Assembly (NCBI GenBank): GCA_037693485.1
Contig: CM075351.1
Span: forward strand, 99,094,001 to 99,158,000
DNA length: 64,000 nucleotides
DNA from: Kitagawia praeruptora
Taxonomy: Eukaryota; Streptophyta; Magnoliopsida; Apiales; Apiaceae
Reading direction: 5' to 3'
Positions 1-11,800 of this stretch are shown in pieces; within the stretch, counting starts at the first letter, position 1, and each line of letters starts with the position of its first letter. The notes under the pieces were generated by a model. That model was not told the origin of the DNA, ran no database searches, and saw only the letters and a list, made by a program, of their open reading frames with translations. A program made the position numbers and the translations under genes.

Positions 1-2545
1 AATTAAAAGGTGGCATACTTTAGGTGGAAAATGTAATTGATTAGTTTATAGTAATTATAATTTAATTGTTATTTTACTAAATTAAATTGCTGGTAATATT
101 TTTAGAAAATGAAAAATTAATGTTACCCATGATATTTCTAAAAAAAGAAATTTAATTATAAAAAATAAAAAAGATGATACGCTTTTTAGCTGAAAAGGTA
201 ATCGGTTAATTAATAGCATTATGATATTATGATTTTATTTTTATTAAATAGAATTGCCCGTGATATAATTTGAAAAAAAAAGGTTTTAGTTAGAAAAAAT
301 AAAAAAGGTAACTTGTTTTGGCTGAAAAAGGTAACCCGTGATATAATTGGGGAAAAAATATTTTAGTTAGAGAAAAGAGAAAAGTTAATTTGAATGAGAA
401 AATTAATTAATTATTTAATAGTAATTATAATATGCTTTTTAGTTAGATAAAATATAAAAGATATTATATTTTATCTGAAAAAGGAAACTGCTTAGTTATT
501 AAAAAGAAAAGAAAAAGTAACATGTTTAACCCGAAAAAGGAAATTAATTAGTAAAGCAAAAATTTTAATGGTAACATGTCTAACCTGAAAAAGGAAATTG
601 ATTAGTAAAGCAAAAATTTTAGTTAAATAAAATATAAAAAAAGATTTTATCAGTAATTAAGTAAGGGTAAATAAGTAAAATCAATAGGTATCAACCAACG
701 GATAAAAACGAAAAATACCGATTTTTCTGAAAAAAAAAACGAAAATACCATTTTCGGGGAGAGGGTGTTGAAAATACCCATTTTGTTACGCATTTGTGAT
801 TGGGGTAACGGGGGATACGCATTTCTGATTGGGGTAATCAATGTCACGCAAATTTCATTGGGGTAACGAGTGTATTGTAGAAGCAGGCCAGGTTGGGATA
901 CGCATTTTCATATTGCGTATCACCTGTCACGCATCATCGACATGCGTGATGACGTCATCGTCGTTTTACCACAGACGAGCACTCCGGTGCGATTTAATGG
1001 CGATTCCGGCAAACATTTTTCGATCCATTCGTTCTTACAAATCCGGAACTTTCCCAACACATGCTATATACCATTGCAATCGTCGTTCAAAGCTCTACAC
1101 GCCTGTACCAAGTTTATTACATTTGTTGTGCACGTTTGAGAACCCCCAAATCACCCCATTTTTTCCGATCTGTTTCTCCGATGACCTTCAACACGCCCCT
1201 GCGGGGCCAGCAAACACTAAAACAAATGGAAAGAAATATAGAGTGAGTTGTGACGATTATTTTCATGTGCTTGGATGAAACGTTGGTTTAGATATGGCTG
1301 GGATCGAGCAAGAGGAACGGAGGAGGCGATTTTTCGCCGGGGAAGACGACCGGAGGTGTTGTGTGATAATGACGTCACATGACGTCATTACGCATTCCAG
1401 GAATGCGTGTCATGTGATACGCATCACAGACATGCGTATCTCCAATACGCATTTGACAGTTGGGTCATCAAATGGGTATTTTTCACACCCCCTCCCGAGA
1501 ATGGGTATTCTTGTGTTTTTTTCCAGAAAAGTCGGCATTTTTAACAATTTTTCTCAACGAACCAACCAACCAAACTTTTAATGTTTCAGCTTTTATTTTT
1601 AGAAAAGGAGAAATTAATGTTGACCGTGATATTTCTAAAGAGGAATTTTAGTTAGATAATATAGGAAAAAGATGATACGTTTTAGCTAAAAAGGATAATC
1701 GTTAATATTAGTATTATAATATTATTATTTAGTAATTTTATTAAATAGAACAGTCCGTGATATAATTGGAAAAAGAGAAATTTTAGTTTGAAAAAATAGA
1801 AAAAGATAACGTGAAAATTAAAAGGTGACATACTTTAGGTGGAAAAGATAATTGATTAGTTTATAGTAATTATAATTTAATTGTTATTTTACTAAATTAA
1901 ATTGCTGGTAATATTTTTAGAAAATGAAAAATTAATGTTACCCATGATATTTCTAAAAAAAGAAATTTAATTATAAAAAATAAAAAAAAATGATACGTTT
2001 TTTAGCTGAAAAGGTAATCGGTTAATATGTAGCATTATGGTATTATGATTTTATTTTTATTAAATAGAATCGCCCGCGATATAATTTGAAAAAAAGAGGT
2101 TTTAGTTAGAGAAAATAAAAAAGGTAACTTGTTTTGGCTGAAAAAGGTAACCCGTGATATAATTGGGGGAAAAAATATTTTAGTTAGAGAAAAGAGAAAA
2201 GTTAATTTGAATGAAAAAATTAATTAATTAGTTAATAGTAATTATAATATGCTTTTTAGTTAGATAAAATATAAAAGATATTATATTTTATCTGAAAAAG
2301 GAAACTGCTTAGTTATTAAAATGAAAAGAAAAGGTAACATGTTTAACCCGAAAAAGGAAATTGATTAGTAAAGCAAAAATTTTAGTGGTAACATTTCTAA
2401 CCTGAAAAAGGAAATTCATTAGTAAAACAAAAATTTTAGTTAGATAAAATATAAAAAAAGATTTTATCTGTATTTAAGTAAGGGTAAATAAGTAAAATCA
2501 ATAGGTACCAACCAACCAACCAACCAAACTTTTAATGTTTCGGTT
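1..2545. repeat. Diverged tandem repeat of an AT-rich unit, three copies
   Basis: A unit of about 700 bp at 1-690 recurs almost unchanged at 1816-2510, so the offset is about 1816 bp. Shared landmarks include GGTGACATACTTTAGGTGG (one mismatch in the first copy) and the tail AAGTAAGGGTAAATAAG. A third, more diverged partial copy lies at 1570-1815. Inside each unit, short phrases such as CCGTGATATAATT and CTGAAAAAGGAAA recur, so the unit itself looks built from smaller repeats. The tail runs into a CCAA microsatellite; in the first copy that microsatellite was split by the MULE-like element at 701-1555. No coding capacity was recognised. It could be a remnant of a larger element whose other parts lie outside the window. 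Confidence 0.75.
701..1555. mobile_element. MULE-like non-autonomous TIR element
   Basis: The two ends are imperfect inverted repeats of at least 75 bp: the left end reads GATAAAAACGAAAAATACCG and the reverse complement of the right end begins GAGAAAAATTGTTAAAAATG, and both continue through a TTTTCTG/A-tract block and a GAGGGTGT block to AATACCCATTT. It interrupts a CCAA microsatellite whose empty counterpart is seen at 2508-2530. Because that target is a simple repeat, the duplication is ambiguous (CAACCAACG against CAACGAACC is one reading). The interior is GC-richer than the flanks and full of GCGTA/ACGCAT and TGACGTCA palindromes. No transposase was seen. Open frames inside it are short and resemble no known protein. 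Confidence 0.7.
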
Positions 2546-2556
2546 TTTATATAATA

Positions 2557-2597
<41 letters not shown>
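2557..2597. repeat. (AT)n microsatellite
   Basis: About twenty uninterrupted AT dinucleotides directly follow the tail of the tandem repeat at 1816-2545. Confidence 0.95.
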
Positions 2598-2599
<2 letters not shown>

Positions 2600-3539
2600 A
2601 CCATCTTTATGATCCAGTCGAGACAACATGTATTACATACTCTCTTTCTCGAGTTCTCGTCTGCTATGATTTTGTCCAATAGTAACTAATTCAGTAATCA
2701 AGTGAAATACCTACAAAAACAACATCCAGTTAGTTCTCCATAATTGTTCTTTCCAATTACACCATGATTACCTAAGTACTCAACATTCAGCAAGCTACAC
2801 GAGTACATCCTATTTCAGTCACAATATTATTATATCATAGAATATCATAATCACAAAATCTAGTACTCCATATATTTGATATGCATGGCAAACATTTTAG
2901 TCCTGGAATCATTTTTAGGCTTCCCTAGCAAGATCTATTAAAAACCTTTGAGAGATGGTAGAGCTTCGTCATGAACTTGCCTTTCTTTAGGTTGAAGAGA
3001 AATTCTAAACTAAAAAATTGAAGATGCACTAACATAGAAAGATGACATTAATTTCCGGAAAGGGAATTAGGATATTAGTGGAACAGAGGTGAAACAAACA
3101 ATGTTGTGAACTACAAAACAAAAGTCTATTGCTGGAATGCAAACAAAAGTCACTGACATTGTGCATCAGATGGACACCGGCATCCAATTAACGTTATGAC
3201 AGGTTTAAACCTTAACTACAAAACAACTACCTGGTTTGTTAATCTAATCACAGAGTTATCATAAAAGTAAAAGTAACAATATAATCTTTCTATTATCACC
3301 AAGATAGCCATTTCGTTGGTATATACACATAAATTAAATAAAACAAATCACAGTCTCAATTGACCGCTACAATCACACAAATAAAAACTATCCCGATTGA
3401 GAAATTATTAAATTAAGGTTACCAGGAAGAGAAAATGACGAAAAAAATAGAGAACAGCTTACCGGCAACCATTTTGACAGTTGTGCGCAGACTTTGCGGC
3501 AGCCGAGTTTGCAACATTACTGTAACCATGTTATTCGTA
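2600..3539. other. Intergenic stretch, no gene seen
   Basis: AT-rich sequence with stops in all frames. It is the 3' flank of the minus-strand gene that ends at 3540 and probably holds its 3' UTR. No repeat or element ends were recognised. Confidence 0.6.
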
Positions 3540-4854
3540 TTAAATATTTCTTGTTTGTTTATGTTTTTGAGTGATCAGTGCATAATCAAGTAGTATTTTC
3601 TTGGCCTTTTCAATCCAATGATCTTTCTGCTGAAAAAGAGTGAAATATGAGGAATATTAAGCATCTTACTTGATGGAAACTTAAGCATATTATATCTAAT
3701 TAATATTTAGCAAATCACATACACTATCACTCATTTTGAACCATTCCAACTGTCCAGCATTACTGGCCTCATCTTGTATCTTTAATGAAAAAAGCACGAG
3801 GAATCAAATCAAAACTGATTTAGAAAACATTCGATACTAAAAAAAACTGTGTAGAAAAATAGATCTTACTAATTCGGTGGTTGAGCGTGGATTCGTATGA
3901 TAATAACGCATCAGAAAGTCCGTAGTCCTGTAATTAAACATAATCATATCAAACCTACAAGGAAAAGACTGGATAGAGAAAAAAAAAAGTGGTAAAAATT
4001 TACATGAAAATATCAAAAGCTTCAAGCTCATTCTTATTTTTTAGCAAGTATTTCTTATTGAAACTTCTTTGCTTGCTTGATCTCTCAGCAACTTTGTGAT
4101 TCACAGCGTTCCTTATTCAAATAAAAAATAAAAAAAATCAATCCATAAACCAGATTCACATCAATTTAATAATAAAATAAATTGAATATAACTTACTTGG
4201 TACACATTTTCTTGGTTGTTCCAGACATGGATCTCGTTACCACCATGGTGAATTCCAGGCTTTCGCCTAATTAAAATAGTCAAACAAATACAAAATGAGA
4301 AATACATAATGATATACATTGAAGAACAAATCGAATTCATATATTGCAGGGTTCATAATCAGATAAAATATAAAGGAATTGTTGGGTTCAAAAGCATATA
4401 ATCTGTTTAAACTATAAAAAATACATATTGCAGTCTTTATAATTAGAATATACTAATATATAAAGAAATCTGTTAGCAAATTGGAATAACAGAATCGAAC
4501 AATAAATTAGCATATAAACCCCCAAAATCTGTAAGCAAATTCGAAATAAAAACATTTGGGTTCATATAAACCCCAATAAGCTGCAATCAAATTCGAACAG
4601 ATAAACCCCAAAAGTAAATTTAAGGGTTCATCATAAGGCCCAAAAATTAGGGCTTATAAAACCCCCAAATCAGAATTCAACCCCCAAATAAAAAATAGAA
4701 AATAGCATATAGAATGGTATTTGGCTAAGCTCACGTATAGCTTGCCCACGGCACGACGAGCATTTCGTTGCTGCACAGCTAGCCGGCGCGCCTCAGCAAC
4801 GGCCTCCGTTACAACAATCCTGAGGCGTCCCCGCTTCCTGGATGGTGTTTCCAT
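3540..4854 (-). CDS. Small multi-exon gene of unknown function
   Basis: Five minus-strand segments chain with consistent phase and GT/AG borders: 4197-4266, 4004-4111, 3870-3927, 3723-3779 and 3540-3629, ending in TAA at 3540. Their joint translation runs from ESLEFTMVVTRSMS through KNAVNHKVAERSS and FDIFMTTDFLMRYY to QKDHWIEKAKKILL. A likely first exon, 4735-4854, opens with ATG (METPSRKRGRLR) and is rich in Arg and Ala (VTEAVAEARRLAVQQRNARR); a good donor GTGAGC follows. That exon ends in phase 0 while the next needs one extra base, so a micro-exon or an alternative donor is missing from this model. The product would be small, basic and soluble, with no signal peptide or membrane segment. 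I do not recognise the family. Conserved phase across five short exons argues for a real or recently decayed gene. Confidence 0.5.
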
Positions 4855-6945
4855 CTACGCTGCTTTCGCGGGATGGAGGTGGAAAATGCAGAGGAGGGGA
4901 TGAGACCGGGACCACAACGATGCAGGTGGTGGGCAGGATGAGCAAGCGAATAGAGGTTTTTTTTGGTGATAGATGCCATTATATGGTGGAGGAAATAATG
5001 CTATAGAAGGGGGATCGGATGAGGCTTCAGTTACAGCGATGAAGGGAATTGAAAAGATGAGGGGGAAGTGAAGAAGACGAGAGAAGAGATCAAACTGGAC
5101 AAAGATGCCATAACACAAGACTCAAAATTGGTTTATAGAATAGGGACATAAATGTAATTATACAAGGAATAAAATGATTCAGGAAAGTGTATGTTGCCGT
5201 ATAAGATATATAATAGATGTGTTTTTGCAAAATGTACTCATAACTGCAGAAGATGAGATATGTGCGTTCTCTAAAGTGACCCGAATTGTTTCTTTATCTG
5301 TTCGTTGTAGTCTTTATGTATTTATTTTCTCCATTCTCCGTAGCAGTACCAGAATGTTGTGTTTAATATTGTCCCGTATGAGTATGCTGACCTTGTTGCT
5401 AATTGTGGACAGAGTTATAATCGCATTGATGTGCAAAGATTTATGTGTTTTAGACAAAAAAACCATTATCAATGTAATTATTTACATCATGACTTAATAA
5501 TTTAATTAGCTCAATTATCTCATTCAATTTTACCACTCAAACTGTTGTTGATTGAAAGAGATTCATTTAAGATAGTTAAAAAAAAAATTACAGAAATAAA
5601 TCATTGAAAAAATTAAGATGGTAAATAAATCATGAAAACTAGATCTTGTCAAAAATTCACCAAATTCATACAAAATTATACCTACCCATATATTAAAATG
5701 GAAAAGAAAACATGCTAAATTCATAATTTTTTTAGAAAGGCTAGAGTCTCTAAATGAAATCGTTCCCAAATGCTTAGTTGGCAAAATTTGATTGAAAATG
5801 TATTTTAAAAATAAAGAGTTAGTTCATGTATTCATATGGGCTTTCAATAATTAAAAGAAGATAATTGTTGAGAATAATTTTGTAAACAATTTTGGAACTT
5901 CTAGCATTGCTCAATTTATGCTCATAAGAAAAATATTTGGTAATCATTAAATTTGAGTTAAAAATATGTAAGTTATTCCCTCAGTTCCAATAGGTTTTTT
6001 ACATTCGGTATAGGGGGTTTGACACGTAATTTCATAAATTATTTTATTTTTTTCTTTTGAATAAATATTAATTGTTTAAATTTTTATTCAAAAAAATATT
6101 TAAAAAATGTTATGAAACTATACTTTATATATGCATTAAAATGTGTATCAATCGATAAAAAAACTATATAAAAAAAATTAAATTTACAACTTGTATACTT
6201 CAAAAATGGTAAATAACAATGAATATTTTATTCCAAAAGAAAAAACAATGAATATTTTAATCGCAAACTACAATTAGCTTGCAATCACAATATCAAATTT
6301 CAAAATACTTGCACGACGTGGAGAACCGTTAATTTGTGCCATCAATGTACACATCAAAATCTGAAAATTTAGAATCTAATTCATCATTGAACTATGTGCT
6401 AATTTTCAGTTAGGTCACTAACTCGAAAAAAAGTTATATATTCACTAATTATCCAACGAAATTATTTATTTGAAAAAAGATAATGAGTTTTTAAATTTGA
6501 ATTGTTATCATTAAAAAATTGTTATCGTTAAAAAAATTAAACTTTTGGTTTCAATTATTAATATAAAAAGTGGATTAAAAAACCATTATATCTTATTTGT
6601 TTATTTTTATGGATTTATTAGCATATAAAATCAAAGGATATGTTCCAAATTTAATTAAATTATAATAGCAAAAACAATAATAACATTAGAAAATTTATAC
6701 TTTTGACAAAAATTATCATTATTGAAAAAATGGATATTTAAATATTTGTTCACTTGTATCGATTTATAAGTATAAGGATTGAAATATTATGTACAAATTA
6801 ATTTTTATTTACATTGTAATCATTTGGAAAAAAAATTAAACAGTCAAAAACCTTAAACCTTTGAAATATTATCATTATCGGAAAAAACATTTTATCTTCA
6901 AATATTTATTTACTTGTATTTATGGGATATTCCAAATGGTACCAC
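4855..6945. other. Intergenic stretch, upstream of the unknown gene
   Basis: The first 250 bases lie upstream of the minus-strand ATG at 4854 and are comparatively GC-rich, which fits a promoter or 5' UTR. The remainder is AT-rich. The open frame at 5174-5497 has no recognisable content. No element termini were identified. Confidence 0.5.
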
Positions 6946-7780
6946 TGTACAATTGGATTTTCTATTTGGTACCCTCCAACATTTTTGACTTCCAAGTGGT
7001 ACCACTGTACTTTTACTTTTGGCTTCATCCATTTTATACCATTCTGTCAAGCAAACGTTAGTCAGACGTTAGATTATTCTTACTGGTACCACTATACAAT
7101 TGGTTTTTTCATATGATACCATTCAATATTTTTGACTTCTACGTGGTACAATTTTTCTCTCACTTAGGTCAAATTTTTCTCTGAATTTCATAATTTATCT
7201 ATACATTTTACTCTGTAATAAGTCATTGATTCTCTCACTTTTTCTGATCAGCATCAAAATCATTAATTAGTCTCGTATCCAATTGTCTTATCATAATAAA
7301 CTATGTAGTTCAAATTATTTAGCTTCTTCAACGCTTACAGATCCGAGCACACATTATATATGTATATGTTCATACGGGTTGATTCTATATATTATATATT
7401 ACTTTAATATTTTGAACTATTGATCAAAGTTTATTATGATTGGATAATTGGATCTGAGTCTAATGAATGACTTGATTGCTTATCAGAAATAATGGTAGTT
7501 AGAGAATCAATGACTTATTACAGACAAAGCATATAGAAAAGTTGTGAAAATTCCAAGAAAAAAATAATTTTAGTGAGAGAAAAATTGTACCACGTAGAAG
7601 TCAAAAATATTGAATGGTACCATATGGAAAAACCAATTGTATAGTGGTACCATTAAGAATAATCGTCTAACTAACGTTTCCTTGACATAATGGTATAAAA
7701 TGGATAAAGCCAAAAGTACAATGGTACCACTTGGAAGTCAAAAATGTTGAATGGTACCAAATGGAAAAGCCAATTGTATA
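6946..7780. mobile_element. Long foldback (hairpin) element
   Basis: Arms at 6946-7166 and 7570-7780 are near-perfect inverted repeats carrying recurring TGGTACCA blocks separated by AATATTTTTGACTTC-like spacers. The inverted match continues inward, weaker, through TAATAAGTCATTGATTCTCT (7211 and, reversed, 7506) to a centre near 7360, so almost the whole 835 bp can fold back. Ends read TGTACAATTGG and CCAATTGTATA. I could not fix a target-site duplication. No coding capacity; the short open frames at 6861-7116 are arm sequence. Confidence 0.75.
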
Positions 7781-8848
7781 TGAAAATTTTAAATTTCATC
7801 AAAGAAAATCATTCACAAAATATTTTATATTTGAAAAATATATAACTTTGTTAGGATTCATCCATATCGAAAAATTTTGAAGTGAAAAAATTGGTATTTT
7901 TCTAAGAAGAGAAGAATTAAATTGGTATTGTCAATTTTCAATTTAGTTAGTCTACAATTCAAATTAGTCAATGATTTAATTAAAAATTGAGATCAAGTTG
8001 AATGTTAAGTTAACGATTAAACTGAGTCCGTTTGGGTTAACTTAAAAATTGTTACTTATCACTTAAAATGTAACTTAATCACTTTAAGTGAAAAGTAATA
8101 ATTTTAATTTTAATTTAGGGATATCTGTTTGGCTAATTTACTTAAAGTAATTTTTTTTAAAAAAAAATTAATTAAAAAAATAGAAATTTAAATTTTTAAA
8201 CATAATCTAAAAGTATAAAATACAAATATATGCAAAGAATACAATGTGAGTTAAAAGGTGAATCGAATATATAAAAATTGATAGGAGAAAAAAAAAGTTG
8301 AAAAAAAGTACCTCGAAGGTACTTATATTTTTTGAACTAAAACTTACTTTAAGTTGAAAATTTTAAGTGCATACAAACACCTCATTTTCACTTTAAGTGG
8401 AACTAACAACCACTTTAATGTTACCCAAACGGGCTCTAAGTTCACCATGATGTGCATACACGTCATTTTGCTGTTAAGATTTTTAATGAAATTGAATGGA
8501 ATGACCAACTTACAAGTTTTTAAATACTTTATTAGTTGATTGAAAACTTTTTAACTTGATGACTTACTAACAAAATGCTAAGAACAATTCGTGTTTGACG
8601 AGTAAAATTTTGATCGATGAATATTTATGTAAATGCAAAAATCTCATTATTATTAATAAAATACCCGTCAATCAAAATTTGACAACTAAAAAACAGTTAT
8701 TAACATGTGTCCTTAGCACGCATGTGCCTTGAACCCACGGTAGAAAAATTCGTTATAATAATGAATTAGACATTTTAACCATGAATATTTTTCACTAGTT
8801 CACTCCATTAGATCTCTGCTCCAAAACAATGTAAGCAAATGAATAACA
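7781..8848. other. AT-rich 5' flank of the TBL gene
   Basis: Very AT-rich sequence with no coding content recognised. A second, weaker inverted repeat is visible: CTTAAAGTAA (8144) and CTTTAAGTTG (8348), with TAACTTAAAAATTG and CACTTTAAGTGGAA-type blocks around 8037-8440, flanked by CCGTTTGGGTTAACTT and GTTACCCAAACGGGCTC. This is the layout of another small inverted-repeat element of about 410 bp. The last 250 bases should include the TBL promoter. Confidence 0.5.
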
Positions 8849-11800
8849 ATGGTTTCCAAGCTAACTCCCAAGCTCTTAAAATACCTAATCATCTCTACTT
8901 TCTCTCTCATCTTTCTCTACACCACTTTTTTCACACTTCACCCCCCAATTCAACCAACCCTATCTTCTTCAAAACCCTCAATTTCATCTCAATCACACTG
9001 TAATTTGTTCGATGGCAAATGGGTTTTTGACCCGACCCGAAAACCCATTTATGATTCCACATGCCCATTCCACAGAAACTCATGGAATTGCTTGAGAAAT
9101 CAAAGGGAAAACATGGGTAAGATCAATTCTTGGAAATGGGTGCCTGAAAAATGTGATCTTTTTCGGGTTGACCCGGTTGGGTTCATGGGTTTCATGAGGA
9201 ATAAGAGAATTGGGTTTGTTGGGGATTCATTGAATGAGAATTTTGTGGTTTCTTTTCTTTGTGTTTTGAGAGCTGGTGATTTGGGTGCTAAGAAATGGAA
9301 AAGGAAAGGGGCTTGGAGAGGTGCTTTTTTTCCTAAGTTTAATTTCACAGTTGGGTATCATAGAGCTGTTTTGCTTTCCAAATATCAGTAAGTTCTCGAG
9401 TTCCTATTTTTTTTCAGAATTAATGTATCTTGGTTTATTACATTTTATTGCACTTGCCACTTGTTATACTTTAGAAATCGAATTTATGTTACTGAGCATA
9501 TATGTTAAATATATATGAGTATAAGATCCTTGAAAGGGCCTTCCCCAACACCTTAAGGTTTTGGGTGAAACGGTTTCTAACATGTTATCAGAGATTCAGA
9601 GCTATGGTGTTTGTGGAGGTCTCAAGTTCGAACCCCACCGCCCCCAATATTCTCAATTTAATTTGGGACTAAGGAATTGCTCCAAAAATGGGTTCCTAGT
9701 GACCACTCTTACCCCGTAGTGGGCTTGCGAGTGAGGGGGAGTGTTAAATATATATGAGTATAAGATCCTTGAAAGGGCCTTCCCCAACACCTTAAGGTTT
9801 CAGTTTCTAACAATATACATTGTCTGTTTATAGTACTTTTTATACTGTAATGTGCATGTACTGAATTTCATTAGTAATTCTAGACTTTGCGATCATAGTG
9901 TTTGATAAGCATATATGAAATTACATGGATTTAGTATTGAACAGTGTGTGTTGATATGTTTAGATTTAGTTTTTTTTCTTAATGCAAGTACTTTGTTATT
10001 TGTTTTGTTAGTCGTCTTACAGTAATCTTCTTGATCCCCTTGTTTACGGTGTTAAGCAATTAAATTAATCCTCTTTAAGTGTTGTCCATTGTGGATTTGC
10101 AGCCTGAAAATCAATTATTTTTTAGAAGGATCTCTATCAATTTTAAGTGTAGGTGTTAAGTAAGCTATATCAGTAATCTTCTTGATCCCCCTGTTTACGG
10201 TGTTAAGCAATTAAATTAATCCTCTTTAAGTGTTGTCCATTGTGGATTTGCAGCCTGAAAATCAATTCTTTTTTTAGAAGGATCTCTATCAATTTTAAGT
10301 GTAGGTGTTAAGTAAGCTATATCTTATGCTAATCACACATCCTCTTTTTATATTAAACTCTCTTATTTTAAGAGGTTTTAGACACACATTCTACCGAACT
10401 GCCTTTGTTTTCATAGTGATAGACTGATAGCTTTCTTTGGTGCTGCCAGTTATCTATATATCAGTCTTGTCAACTTTTCATGCTCAAGAATAAGTAGAAT
10501 GATAGAGTCATATGTTAACCATAGCATGGAGAAGGTAGGGTTTTTTGTGACAATCTTCATGCACTATCATAAACACTTGATTAAGTAATTGCTTTGCCTC
10601 TGGCCCAATTCTCGTCAACAGCTAAACATCAGTCTAAAGATCTTCTATCTTATTTATGTGATTTTGTGACAGACATAGCTTTATATGAGCTATGTACTTA
10701 TACTTGGTGAAGAAGTAGAGGAAGCTTCTAAAAATGTTATTGTTTCCGCTACCATGTTCTGCTATTCTGGCTTGGCGAGCAGAAAATTTGTGTGAAGGAA
10801 TACTTATTAGGTGACTGTTTTCTAGTACATGCTCCATTTGTCGGCTGGGGATTTAGGTTTTTTATTTTATTGTATTCTCTATATAGGCTTGAGTAACTTC
10901 ACAATTCACATCACATCCATCCTCAAAATTGCTCCTAGACATTTTCCTCCTTTAGTCAAGGAATCTTCTTATGTACAAGCCTTCTATAGGTCTCGTATTC
11001 ATCATGTCTTCATAGTAAAATATAAGAGTGGCAGTCTATATCCGGATTTATCAAAGATGGTCCATTGAATTCCCTTTTTGTATCTCCTAAGTCCTACCTA
11101 ACTATAAATTCCGTTAGGTGTTGTGAGATTGTATATTTGAACCAGTCAATATGATAAATACAACATAAAGAATAAGGAAACATCTTAAGTTTATCTAGTA
11201 TAGTACTTTATTGCAGGAAATAATTGTTAATTTGCTTTGGTTGTGTATTATGCAAAATAACAGATGTTGAGTTTCTCCCTCAGAGTATTCAGACTATCAA
11301 ATCAAGTTAATTTTCTCTTCACATATATGACTTATTTGTGATGAAGAAATCTCATAATTTGCTTTGTAATATTTATTACCAAGAGTTATGAAAGTTAAAT
11401 ATCTGTTTCTTCATCAAAAAGTTGTATAAATTGCTGAGATCAATTTTTCTTTATTATAGTTTTTTGAGATAATATAACACCTTACATGCTCGTGACCGAT
11501 TAAACAAAGGTGGCAGCCAAAACAGTTGAAGGTTAACGGGAAAGATGAATCAGAAGGAACATATCGAGTAGATGTTGATATTCCAGCTGATGATTGGGCT
11601 GGGATTGCGGATTTTTACGATGTTCTCATTTTCAATACTGGACACTGGTAAGTTCTTTATATTGTTTATGCCTGTTTACTTTGTGTTCTTAGCATATGTA
11701 TGTTGATATGGATTCTGACATTTTTCCTGTGATATGAAGAGGTTGCCAAGTGTATGTAATAAGATTAGTTTTGGAGATATTTGCATTTGTATCTTCCTTG

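Noticed and set aside
841..1278. ORF of 145 aa inside the MULE-like element
   Set aside because: Three overlapping frames are open across GC-rich palindromes; no recognisable protein and it lies between transposon ends.
1..2510. Direct repeats 1-690 and 1816-2510 as LTRs of a 2.5-kb retroelement
   Set aside because: No TG...CA ends, primer site, polypurine tract or 5-bp duplication; a third partial copy between them fits a tandem array better.
9600..9640. Possible tRNA-derived SINE because of a B-box-like AAGTTCGAACCCC
   Set aside because: The sequence is internal to a TRIM with clear LTRs, primer site and target duplication; no A box at the right distance and no poly(A)/T tail.
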